This document shows positions 1-5,256 of a DNA stretch of 5,256 nucleotides, in pieces. Positions within the stretch are counted from its first letter, which is position 1; the number at the start of each line of letters is the position of its first letter. A program made the position numbers and the translations under genes. Source of the stretch: Bacteroidales bacterium (lineage in GTDB: Bacteria; Bacteroidota; Bacteroidia; Bacteroidales; FEN-979); the NCBI GenBank assembly GCA_016926765.1, contig JAFGNY010000306.1, positions 1 through 5,256 on the forward strand, written 5' to 3'. Below the pieces are notes generated by a model. That model was given only the letters and a program-made list of their open reading frames with translations, was not told the DNA's origin and ran no database searches.

Positions 1-2113
1 CTGGTAATATCCGGATGTAATCGGCAAATGGGTTTGGGAATGCAGTGGGGCCAGAACCGGTTTCGGTACCGGGGTGATCAGAGGAGGTGATCAGATCAGT
101 CTGATAAATCTGAAATCCCGCCGCTCCATCAGCCAGGAAGATGTTGTTCCCATTTACCCGCACACCCAGGGCAAAGCAGCCACTTCTCGCATAAAATCCG
201 TCGATAACCAGATTATCCGGATCCGATACATCCACAACCTGAACGCCTCCGTTGATATAATCCGCGAGAAAAGCGTGCTGTTCCTTCACGTCGATACGCC
301 AGGCAGCATCGGGCAATGAGATGTACCCGCGAGCCTGGGGAGATAGTTTCTGCGTAACATCAATAACCTCCATACCTCCCGCCCAATCTGCCACATAGGC
401 AAAATCGCCGACAACGTCAATGTCGTACGGAGTGCTGACGAACCCGTTGTATCTCGACACCTTCACCGGATTGACCGGATCGGAAATGTCGAAAATATAC
501 AATCCGCGTGTATCTTCGGCAGTGAATGGTCCGTAATCAACGAGGTATAAATAATCTCCTTCCTGACAAAGCGCCTGTACGTAACAAAATTCCACTCCGG
601 GTTCCGCGCCGTTAAACCAACCCATTTTATGCGCAACCATTGAAGGTAATGCGGGGTTTTGAAAATCAATGACCCGGAATCCATCCCACCAGCATGCAAT
701 ATAAGCATACTGATCTTTGATTGTCAGATCATTGGTCATATATGGCGACATATACTGACCTGTTTTTGAGGGAGCAAGAGGGTTTGCAATATCCATGATC
801 ATCACCGGATTATTGGCTGTCATGCTTTCACGGATGTAAACGGCCTTGTCGCCAGCCAGCTCAATCAACGCCCCATCGGCGCTATGGTATCCGACTTCGA
901 CAGGATGTGTATGATCGGTGATATCGAACACCCGGAAGCCATTGTTCCCCACATAGGCGTAGTTCCCCGACACGGCTATATCCATCGTTGAGATGGGCAA
1001 CGGGTAAGTGCTCGCAAGAAGAGGAGTTGATGGGTCGGATACATCCAGAATAGTGCAGGGAAAGGAGCTACCTGTATAAGCCACTAGTAGTCCATTTCCG
1101 GTCACATAACTTGCATAGCCCTCGTAGGTTGACACGAGCTGAGGGCTTGCCGGAACGGATACATCAACAATATTGATCCCTCCACCGGCATCGGTCGTGG
1201 CATTGGCGATATAGGCATCATTGCCAGTCACCATGACCCGCTGGGGAGAGCCGCTCAATGGAACAGAACCAACCTCAGTAATATTGGTAAGGTCGCTGAC
1301 ATCGAGAATGCGAAGTCCGAAATTGTACCCGACGATATAAGCCAGACCGTTTTCAACCCAGACTCCAGTGGTCAGATAAGTTGAACTTCCTGCAATTACA
1401 GGATTGGCCGGATCCGATACATCGATCACCTTCATGCCACCATTTCCAAGAGCGACAAAAATGTACTCGCCACTTTTCGCCGAGTTCCATGCCAGAATAG
1501 TGGAGATGAAACAATTTCCGATATTGACCGGTGCGGAGGGATCTGTGACATCAAAAACCTGAAGACCATCCACCACAGTTACAACATACACATAGTTCCC
1601 CGAAGCAAAGATCCCTCCTCTGGGCAATCCTTCCGTTGACCCTCTTCCAAGCCGTACAGGAGCTGAGAAATCACTGACATCCCAGATCTCAAATCCTGCA
1701 AAATAGGTGCTCAGACAGAGCCTCTCTGTGGATTCATCATAGAAGATGGCATCAACAAGACCACGGGTGTGAATGTCGCTCAGATGGATCGGGCTTTCAG
1801 GTGTAGTGGCATCCAGGATAATGACACCCGCCCCGGATCCGATAAACACGATATTACCGGGCCCGTAACAGGAGACAGAAAAGCTTTGACCAAGCGCCCA
1901 GGATCCCTGATAGGTGATATTCAGCGAGTCAAATTCAAAACGAAATCCGTCGTCGGAGAAGGGAGAGTGAAGGGTGCACAGATTCAGGTTTTCCGGCATT
2001 GAGAAATAGACAGGCTGACTCTCCGCGCCGGTTTTATTGCTGCGGGGATTGGTTTGCGCCAAGGCTAGCATTGACAGGAGCAACAGTGAAAAAAGTGTAG
2101 AAAGGGTTTTCAT
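1..2113 (-). CDS. Secreted LVIVD-repeat (beta-propeller-like) protein with T9SS sorting tail, 3' end outside window
   Basis: The frame stays open for 704 codons from the ATG at 2113-2111 to the window edge, with no stop. An in-frame TAA at 2134-2132, with no ATG in between, fixes the start. Residues 1-19 form a signal peptide (MKTLSTLF, then a Leu-rich core ending ALA), with likely cleavage before Gln20. Residues from about 85 to 675 hold about 14 copies of a motif like LRILDVSDPxxPVxVG, each followed by a strand like YAYVA. This is the LVIVD repeat pattern, usually predicted to form beta-propeller blades. Residues 690-704 (AFPNPFADYIRILP) match the start of a type IX secretion C-terminal domain, so the protein is probably moved across the outer membrane and released or anchored at the surface. 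By analogy with such domains, perhaps 50-70 residues lie outside the window. I see no catalytic motif; the function is unknown, with binding or adhesion a guess. It is divergent from the hexosaminidase gene. Confidence 0.9.
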   Translation of the reverse strand, partial: MKTLSTLFSLLLLSMLALAQTNPRSNKTGAESQPVYFSMPENLNLCTLHSPFSDDGFRFEFDSLNITYQGSWALGQSFSVSCYGPGNIVFIGSGAGVIILDATTPESPIHLSDIHTRGLVDAIFYDESTERLCLSTYFAGFEIWDVSDFSAPVRLGRGSTEGLPRGGIFASGNYVYVVTVVDGLQVFDVTDPSAPVNIGNCFISTILAWNSAKSGEYIFVALGNGGMKVIDVSDPANPVIAGSSTYLTTGVWVENGLAYIVGYNFGLRILDVSDLTNITEVGSVPLSGSPQRVMVTGNDAYIANATTDAGGGINIVDVSVPASPQLVSTYEGYASYVTGNGLLVAYTGSSFPCTILDVSDPSTPLLASTYPLPISTMDIAVSGNYAYVGNNGFRVFDITDHTHPVEVGYHSADGALIELAGDKAVYIRESMTANNPVMIMDIANPLAPSKTGQYMSPYMTNDLTIKDQYAYIACWWDGFRVIDFQNPALPSMVAHKMGWFNGAEPGVEFCYVQALCQEGDYLYLVDYGPFTAEDTRGLYIFDISDPVNPVKVSRYNGFVSTPYDIDVVGDFAYVADWAGGMEVIDVTQKLSPQARGYISLPDAAWRIDVKEQHAFLADYINGGVQVVDVSDPDNLVIDGFYARSGCFALGVRVNGNNIFLADGAAGFQIYQTDLITSSDHPGTETGSGPTAFPNPFADYIRILP
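2..46 (-). other. Start of type IX secretion (Por) C-terminal sorting domain
   Basis: Residues 690-704 of the LVIVD protein read TAFPNPFADYIRILP. The pattern is a small linker, then (Y/F)PNP(F/A), then an alternating hydrophobic strand. This is the typical first segment of the T9SS type A sorting domain of Bacteroidota, and it follows directly on the last repeat and a Ser/Thr/Gly-rich linker. The remaining conserved segments, which usually include a Gly-rich strand and a C-terminal basic or hydrophobic end, lie beyond the window, so the domain is recognised only from its first motif. Confidence 0.75.
65..1850 (-). repeat. About 14 tandem LVIVD-type repeats within the secreted protein
   Basis: The conserved Asp of the hydrophobic-D-V-S-D-P motif falls at residues 101, 145, 188, 231, 271, 317, 357, 397, 441, 483, 542, 585 and 628. 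A degenerate last copy (FQIYQTD) sits near 671. Spacing is 40-46 residues throughout, except for a 59-residue step between copies 10 and 11 that carries an insertion (around GWFNGAEPGVEF). Fourteen units would suit two seven-bladed propellers, which is inference. The copies are diverged at DNA level, but some share short stretches: GGATCCGATACATC occurs identically at 219-232 and 1410-1423. Confidence 0.85.
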
Positions 2114-2136
2114 AGGAGCTTTTTGAAAGGGTTAGT

Positions 2137-2144
2137 CAAATGTA
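2137..2144 (-). promoter_or_regulatory. Putative -7 box (TACATTTG) for the LVIVD gene
   Basis: On the minus strand TACATTTG matches the Bacteroidota -7 consensus TAnnTTTG and ends 23 nt before the ATG at 2113. Transcription would start near 2131, giving a leader of about 18 nt. I find no clear TTTG -33 box at the usual 17-21 nt spacing. The leader has no Shine-Dalgarno sequence, but five A's lie 7-11 nt before the ATG. Confidence 0.6.
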
Positions 2145-2145
2145 C

Positions 2146-2160
2146 AAAGAAATTTTCTTT
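2146..2160. repeat. Short perfect inverted repeat in the divergent promoter region
   Basis: AAAGAAA-T-TTTCTTT is a perfect 7-1-7 inverted repeat lying directly upstream of the LVIVD -7 box, inside what would be its -33/-7 spacer. It could be an operator for either divergent gene. The arms are only A, G and their complements in AT-rich DNA, so chance is a real alternative. Confidence 0.35.
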
Positions 2161-2202
2161 CATTCTGGCATTCCCTGAGAATAGAGGGGTCACAGGAATC
2201 CG

Positions 2203-2210
2203 TACCTTTG
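2203..2210 (+). promoter_or_regulatory. Putative -7 box (TACCTTTG) for the hexosaminidase gene
   Basis: TACCTTTG followed by CA is a strong match to the Bacteroidota -7 element. It ends one base before the upstream ATG (2212) and 25 nt before the ATG at 2236. Transcription would begin about 4-7 nt after the box, at or just after 2212, so this promoter supports 2236 as the start with a leader of about 20 nt. No good -33 TTTG is visible at the expected distance. Confidence 0.65.
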
Positions 2211-2235
2211 CATGGTGTTTCCAAAACGTGTGTGT

Positions 2236-4608
2236 ATGAAATCATTTCATTCTTTTCTGACTCTTTTTTGTGCTTTTCTTGTTCCCCTGATGGTTAACGC
2301 CGGCGGTAATCACCTGGTAGCGAACTTTTCTATTGTACCTCAGCCCGTTTCAATCAAGATGAAAACCGGTGCGTTCACCATTACTGACCAAACACGTTTA
2401 TTGGTTGCCGGGCGGGATATCGATCTGAAGAATGTCGCCATTCTCTTTGCAGAGCAACTCCGACTTGCCGGAGGGCCCTTCCTGCGTGTTCAGCAGATGA
2501 CGGAGGAGACGAATGACGGAGGTGCCATTGTTTTTACCTATGCCAGGAACAGGGAGAACCTTGAGACAGAAGGCTACCGGTTGAATATCACACCGAATGG
2601 AATCCTGCTGACCGGCAACTCCGGGGCAGGGTTGTTTTACGGAATGCAAACATTGCTCCAACTACTCCCACCGGAAGTTTATAAACTTACCAGACCCCAG
2701 GAAGGTAAGAGTTGGATTGTTCCCTGCACAGAGATCAATGATGCTCCGCGATTTGCGTACCGTGGGATGCATCTGGATGTTTCCCGCCATTTCTTTCCCA
2801 AAGAATTCATCTTCAAATACATTGATCTTCTTGCCATGTACAAGATGAATATTTTTCACTGGCACCTGACCGATGACAATGGATGGCGGATAGAAATCAG
2901 GAAGTATCCGAAGCTGACTGAAGTGGGCGCCTGGCGTGTCGACCGGGAGAATCTCCCCTGGCGTGAACGGCCTCAGCAACAGGCAGGGGAACAAGCTACA
3001 TATGGCGGTTTTTACACCCAGGACGACATCAGGGAAATCGTGCAATACGCGGCACAACGGTACATCACGATCATTCCTGAAATTGAGATGCCGGCGCACT
3101 CGGTCGAGGTGCTGTCAGCATACCCCAACCTATCGTGTACAGGCGGTCCTTTCACGGTTCCTCCGGGAAGTTACTGGCCCAATAGTGATATCTTCTGTGC
3201 CGGCAACGATTCCGTATTTACCTTTCTGGAAGATGTCCTTACAGAGGTGATGGACCTTTTTCCGTCGGAATACATCCATGTGGGTGGTGACGAAGCAACG
3301 AAAACCCGTTGGGAGGAGTGTTTGAAATGCCGGCAACGGATGAAGGAAGAAGGGCTGAAGAATGTGCAGGAACTGCAGAGTTATTTTATCAAACGAATGG
3401 AGAAATTTATCAACTCCAAAGGGAAAAAACTCATTGGCTGGGATGAAATTCTTGAAGGAGGGTTGGCCCCGGAAGCCACTGTAATGTCGTGGCGTGGCTT
3501 AGAGGGTGGCATTGCGGCTGCCCGGCAGGGACACGATGTGATCATGACCCCAACATCCCATTGCTATTTTGATTATTACCAGGCCGATCCCGAGTTTGAG
3601 CCGGAAGCCATCGGGGGGCTCACCACACTAAAAAAAGTCTACTCCTTTGAACCGGTGCCCGAAGAGCTTACAACAGAAGAGGGGAAACATATTCTCGGCG
3701 CCCAGGGAAATGTGTGGACAGAATTCATCCCTACCCCTTCTCAGGCGGAATATATGGCGGTTCCGCGAATGATCGCCCTGGCGGAGGTCGATTGGTCTCC
3801 TGCAAAACTCAGAAACTGGGAAGATTTCAGGCAACGCCTCGAATCTCAGTTCAAGCGGCTGGAATATATGGGAGTAAATTTTTCAAAAGGGTCTTACCAT
3901 GTCGATATCCAAACCAGGTACGATGCAAAAAACAGTAAAATCAACGTAAGCCTCTCTTCTGAACAGCCCGGAATTCCTATCCGGTATACCACCAACGGAA
4001 ACGATCCAACCCAAGCCTCCACTCTCTATACAGAGCCTTTTGAGATTTCGGCAAACGCCTATATCAAAGCTGGTTTATTTGTAGATGGAAAGCTGAAAGA
4101 GAAAGCAAGCGAGATGCCAATCATCTTCCATCATGCCATCGGAAAATCCGTCAACTACCTTCATGCCTATTCGAACAGGTATCCGGCATCCGGCAATTCT
4201 ACCCTGACGGACGGAATACGTGGGACAACCAATCACCGGGACGGCCGCTGGCAAGGTTTTCTGGGCAGTGATGTTGAGGTCATCATCGACCTTGGGAAAG
4301 AGATCCCTGTTCAATCGGTGTCAACCACATTCCTGAATAACAGCCGTAGCTGGATCTTTGCCCCCTCCATGGTTGAATTCTCCCTCTCCTCCAACGGGAA
4401 AAAATGGCATTCTGTCTACGAGAAAAGGAATCCGCTGCCAGAAAAAGCGGAGGGAGCGCTGATTCAGCCTTTCTCAACAGCTTACCCGCCAGGGACAACG
4501 GCCCGCTATGTTAAAGTCAAAGCCTGCTCGCAGGGAAATTGTCCCGGGTGGCATGAAGGAAAAGGAGAGAAATGCTGGATATTTTTCGATGAGATTGTGG
4601 TCTTTTAG
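2236..4608 (+). CDS. Exported beta-N-acetylhexosaminidase, GH20, with C-terminal F5/8 domain
   Basis: This 790-residue protein should hydrolyse terminal beta-linked GlcNAc or GalNAc from glycoconjugates or chitin-type oligomers by the substrate-assisted GH20 mechanism. Residues 1-22 are a signal peptide (MKSFHSFLTLF to VNA) without a lipobox. Residues 31 to about 170 (from FSIVPQP) are the GH20b domain. The catalytic barrel spans about 174-522: substrate-binding Arg176 in YRGMHLDVSRHF, HWHLTDDNGW at 208-217, PEIEMPAH ending at His288, the catalytic Asp352-Glu353 pair in HVGGDEATKTRW, Trp419 in MSWRG, Tyr444-x-Asp446, and Trp494/Glu496 in NVWTEF. No key residue appears to be missing. About 565-635 (IRYTTNGNDPT) resembles the chitobiase C-terminal domain, and about 640-790 is an F5/8 type C module ending WIFFDEIVVF, likely sugar-binding. 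There is no T9SS tail, so it is probably periplasmic or outer-membrane associated. The ATG at 2212 would add eight residues (MVFPKRVC) ahead of the signal peptide and lies at the promoter, so I prefer 2236. Confidence 0.94.
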   Translation: MKSFHSFLTLFCAFLVPLMVNAGGNHLVANFSIVPQPVSIKMKTGAFTITDQTRLLVAGRDIDLKNVAILFAEQLRLAGGPFLRVQQMTEETNDGGAIVFTYARNRENLETEGYRLNITPNGILLTGNSGAGLFYGMQTLLQLLPPEVYKLTRPQEGKSWIVPCTEINDAPRFAYRGMHLDVSRHFFPKEFIFKYIDLLAMYKMNIFHWHLTDDNGWRIEIRKYPKLTEVGAWRVDRENLPWRERPQQQAGEQATYGGFYTQDDIREIVQYAAQRYITIIPEIEMPAHSVEVLSAYPNLSCTGGPFTVPPGSYWPNSDIFCAGNDSVFTFLEDVLTEVMDLFPSEYIHVGGDEATKTRWEECLKCRQRMKEEGLKNVQELQSYFIKRMEKFINSKGKKLIGWDEILEGGLAPEATVMSWRGLEGGIAAARQGHDVIMTPTSHCYFDYYQADPEFEPEAIGGLTTLKKVYSFEPVPEELTTEEGKHILGAQGNVWTEFIPTPSQAEYMAVPRMIALAEVDWSPAKLRNWEDFRQRLESQFKRLEYMGVNFSKGSYHVDIQTRYDAKNSKINVSLSSEQPGIPIRYTTNGNDPTQASTLYTEPFEISANAYIKAGLFVDGKLKEKASEMPIIFHHAIGKSVNYLHAYSNRYPASGNSTLTDGIRGTTNHRDGRWQGFLGSDVEVIIDLGKEIPVQSVSTTFLNNSRSWIFAPSMVEFSLSSNGKKWHSVYEKRNPLPEKAEGALIQPFSTAYPPGTTARYVKVKACSQGNCPGWHEGKGEKCWIFFDEIVVF

Positions 4609-5168
4609 ACCGTCATGATGTCTTTCTCTTTGGCTTCAAGAAATTTATCCACTTCGGAGATAAATTCATCGGTAATTTTCTGGATCTCGTTTTCCAGCCG
4701 GGTTACTTCATCTTCGGGAGTCCCGTCTTTTTTCAGGTTCTTTGCTGTGTCATTCGCAGAGCGGCGGATATTCCGGATACTGATTTTGGCATTTTCCGCC
4801 TCCATTTTGGCTTTTTTAACCAGATCCCGACGGCGTTCTTCCGTTAATGGAGGAACCACGATACGCAAAATTTCCCCTTCATTTTTCGGATTAAACCCCA
4901 GGTTGGCTGCCATGATCGCCTTCTCAATCAGGCCCAGGACACTTTTATCCCAGGGCTGCACAATGATCTGACGTGCATCGGGGGTACTGATATTCGCTGT
5001 CTGCTCGATGGGAGTCATCTCCCCGTAATAGTCAATCCTCACACCTTCCAACATCATCGGGCTGGCTTTCCCTGCACGGATCTTTTGAAACTCCTTTTCC
5101 AGATGGGTAACGGCAAGCTGCATTCCTTCGCGGGCTTCCTCCAAGGTAAATTCGGTTTCTTCGGTCAT
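4605..5168 (-). CDS. frr: Ribosome recycling factor
   Basis: This is a full-length 187-residue RRF (family about 185), a cytoplasmic protein that with EF-G splits the post-termination ribosome. Recognisable blocks are HLEKEFQKIRAGKASP (domain I helix), VRIDYYGEMTPIEQ and ANISTPDARQIIVQPWD (domain II), RIVVPPLTEERRRDLVKKAK, and IRNIRRSANDTAKNLKKDG, which carries the conserved arginines that contact 23S rRNA. The long C-terminal helix ends EKDIMTV. The start ATG at 5168-5166 matches the family N-terminus and lies 25 nt after a -7 box. The TAA at 4607-4605 overlaps the TAG of the convergent hexosaminidase gene. The gene appears to be transcribed alone: upstream is a divergent gene 47 bp away rather than pyrH, its common neighbour. 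Confidence 0.98.
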   Translation of the reverse strand: MTEETEFTLEEAREGMQLAVTHLEKEFQKIRAGKASPMMLEGVRIDYYGEMTPIEQTANISTPDARQIIVQPWDKSVLGLIEKAIMAANLGFNPKNEGEILRIVVPPLTEERRRDLVKKAKMEAENAKISIRNIRRSANDTAKNLKKDGTPEDEVTRLENEIQKITDEFISEVDKFLEAKEKDIMTV

Positions 5169-5193
5169 AACGGCTTTTGGGTTGGTGGTGTTA

Positions 5194-5201
5194 CAAAAAT
5201 A
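5194..5201 (-). promoter_or_regulatory. Putative -7 box (TATTTTTG) for frr
   Basis: On the minus strand TATTTTTG matches TAnnTTTG and ends 25 nt before the frr ATG, the same spacing as in front of the hexosaminidase gene and within 2 nt of that in front of the LVIVD gene. No clear -33 TTTG is seen. The leader has no Shine-Dalgarno sequence; AAAA lies 7-10 nt before the ATG. Confidence 0.6.
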
Positions 5202-5203
5202 AA

Positions 5204-5211
5204 TATTTTTG
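5204..5211 (+). promoter_or_regulatory. Possible -7 box (TATTTTTG) for the ROK kinase gene
   Basis: TATTTTTG on the plus strand matches the consensus, with GTTG at 5181-5184 as a partial -33 box at a 19-nt spacing. It ends only 4 nt before the ATG at 5216, so transcription would start at or very near the ATG and the mRNA would be nearly leaderless. Either that is so, or this arm matches only because it mirrors the frr box. Confidence 0.35.
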
Positions 5212-5215
5212 CTGA

Positions 5216-5256
5216 ATGACAGATAAGTTTGTAATTGGCGTTGACATCGGCGGAAG
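5216..5256 (+). CDS. Probable ROK-family sugar kinase, N-terminal fragment
   Basis: Only 13 codons and two bases are present, reading MTDKFVIGVDIGG. A short polar start followed by hydrophobic-G-hydrophobic-D-I-G-G is the phosphate-1 strand of the ASKHA fold. The DIGG form is most typical of ROK-family proteins (glucokinase, N-acetylglucosamine or N-acetylmannosamine kinase, and related regulators). A DNA-binding ROK repressor would normally carry an N-terminal helix-turn-helix, absent here, so a kinase is more likely. Substrate cannot be told. A role in phosphorylating the GlcNAc released by the hexosaminidase encoded nearby on the same strand is inference. The rest lies beyond the window. 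Confidence 0.65.
   Translation, partial: MTDKFVIGVDIGG

Larger units (their letters stand above)
5194..5211. repeat. Perfect 18-bp inverted repeat between frr and the ROK gene
   Basis: CAAAAATA-AA-TATTTTTG has two perfect 8-bp arms around a 2-bp centre. Each arm read outward is a TAnnTTTG -7 box, one facing frr and one facing the kinase gene. It may be a back-to-back divergent promoter or also an operator; simple AT-richness could contribute. Confidence 0.6.

Noticed and set aside
74..319. 81-codon frame on the plus strand (also 1769-2002)
   Set aside because: Both are antisense to the continuous LVIVD frame and show no recognisable domain.
463..708. 81-codon frame on the minus strand
   Set aside because: It lies inside the LVIVD gene in another frame of the same strand, has no signal or family resemblance, and the true frame carries regular repeats.
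65..1850. Regular DNA repeats as a possible CRISPR or other repeat array
   Set aside because: The repeats are diverged at DNA level, in phase with a reading frame, and explained by the LVIVD protein motif.
2236..2305. Cys12 of the hexosaminidase leader as a lipoprotein signal
   Set aside because: The preceding residues (LTLF) do not fit a lipobox and the Cys lies inside the hydrophobic core; VNA at 20-22 is a better signal peptidase I site.
2662..3099. 145-codon minus-strand frame
   Set aside because: It is antisense to the conserved catalytic domain of the hexosaminidase, and its translation resembles no family I know; the same applies to the smaller frames within 2398-4498.
4599..4611. 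GGTC-TTTTA-GACC as a bidirectional terminator
   Set aside because: The stem is only 4 bp with no following T run on either strand, and it overlaps both stop codons.
4615..4971. 118-codon plus-strand frame
   Set aside because: It is fully antisense to frr, and its Ser/Phe/Arg-rich composition is what the complement of a Lys/Glu-rich helical protein gives.

Overview
The window looks like ordinary chromosomal DNA from a Bacteroidota bacterium, probably near Bacteroidales; I cannot name a genus. Three things point there. The left-hand secreted protein ends at the window edge in the opening of a type IX secretion sorting domain (PNPF then a hydrophobic strand). TAnnTTTG boxes, the -7 element of the Bacteroidota primary sigma factor, lie 23-25 nt before the start codons of all three genes whose starts are well supported. 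None of these genes has a Shine-Dalgarno sequence; each has a run of A's roughly 7-13 nt before the ATG instead.

Layout. (1) Positions 1-2113, minus strand: the first 704 residues of a secreted LVIVD-repeat protein with about 14 repeats. It is the second-largest gene here and has no stop inside the window. (2) Positions 2114-2235: a divergent intergenic region with one -7 box for each direction and a short perfect inverted repeat. (3) Positions 2236-4608, plus strand: an exported family-20 beta-N-acetylhexosaminidase with a chitobiase C-terminal-like domain and a C-terminal F5/8 (discoidin-like) carbohydrate-binding domain. Its start is better placed at 2236 than at the upstream in-frame ATG at 2212. 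(4) Positions 4605-5168, minus strand: frr, the ribosome recycling factor, tail-to-tail with the hexosaminidase so that the two stop codons overlap. (5) Positions 5169-5215: a 47-bp divergent spacer holding a perfect 18-bp inverted repeat, each arm of which is a TAnnTTTG box. (6) Positions 5216-5256, plus strand: the first 13 codons of a probable ROK-family sugar kinase.

How they fit together. The hexosaminidase would release terminal GlcNAc or GalNAc from glycans in the periplasm or at the cell surface. A ROK kinase could phosphorylate such an amino sugar in the cytoplasm, but only its N-terminus is visible, so this link is tentative. The LVIVD protein is a probable surface or secreted beta-propeller of unknown function. 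frr is a housekeeping gene and functionally unrelated. I see no RNA gene, mobile element, CRISPR array or convincing new system; the points most worth checking are the large open-ended LVIVD/T9SS protein, the promoter geometry and the palindromic divergent promoter.
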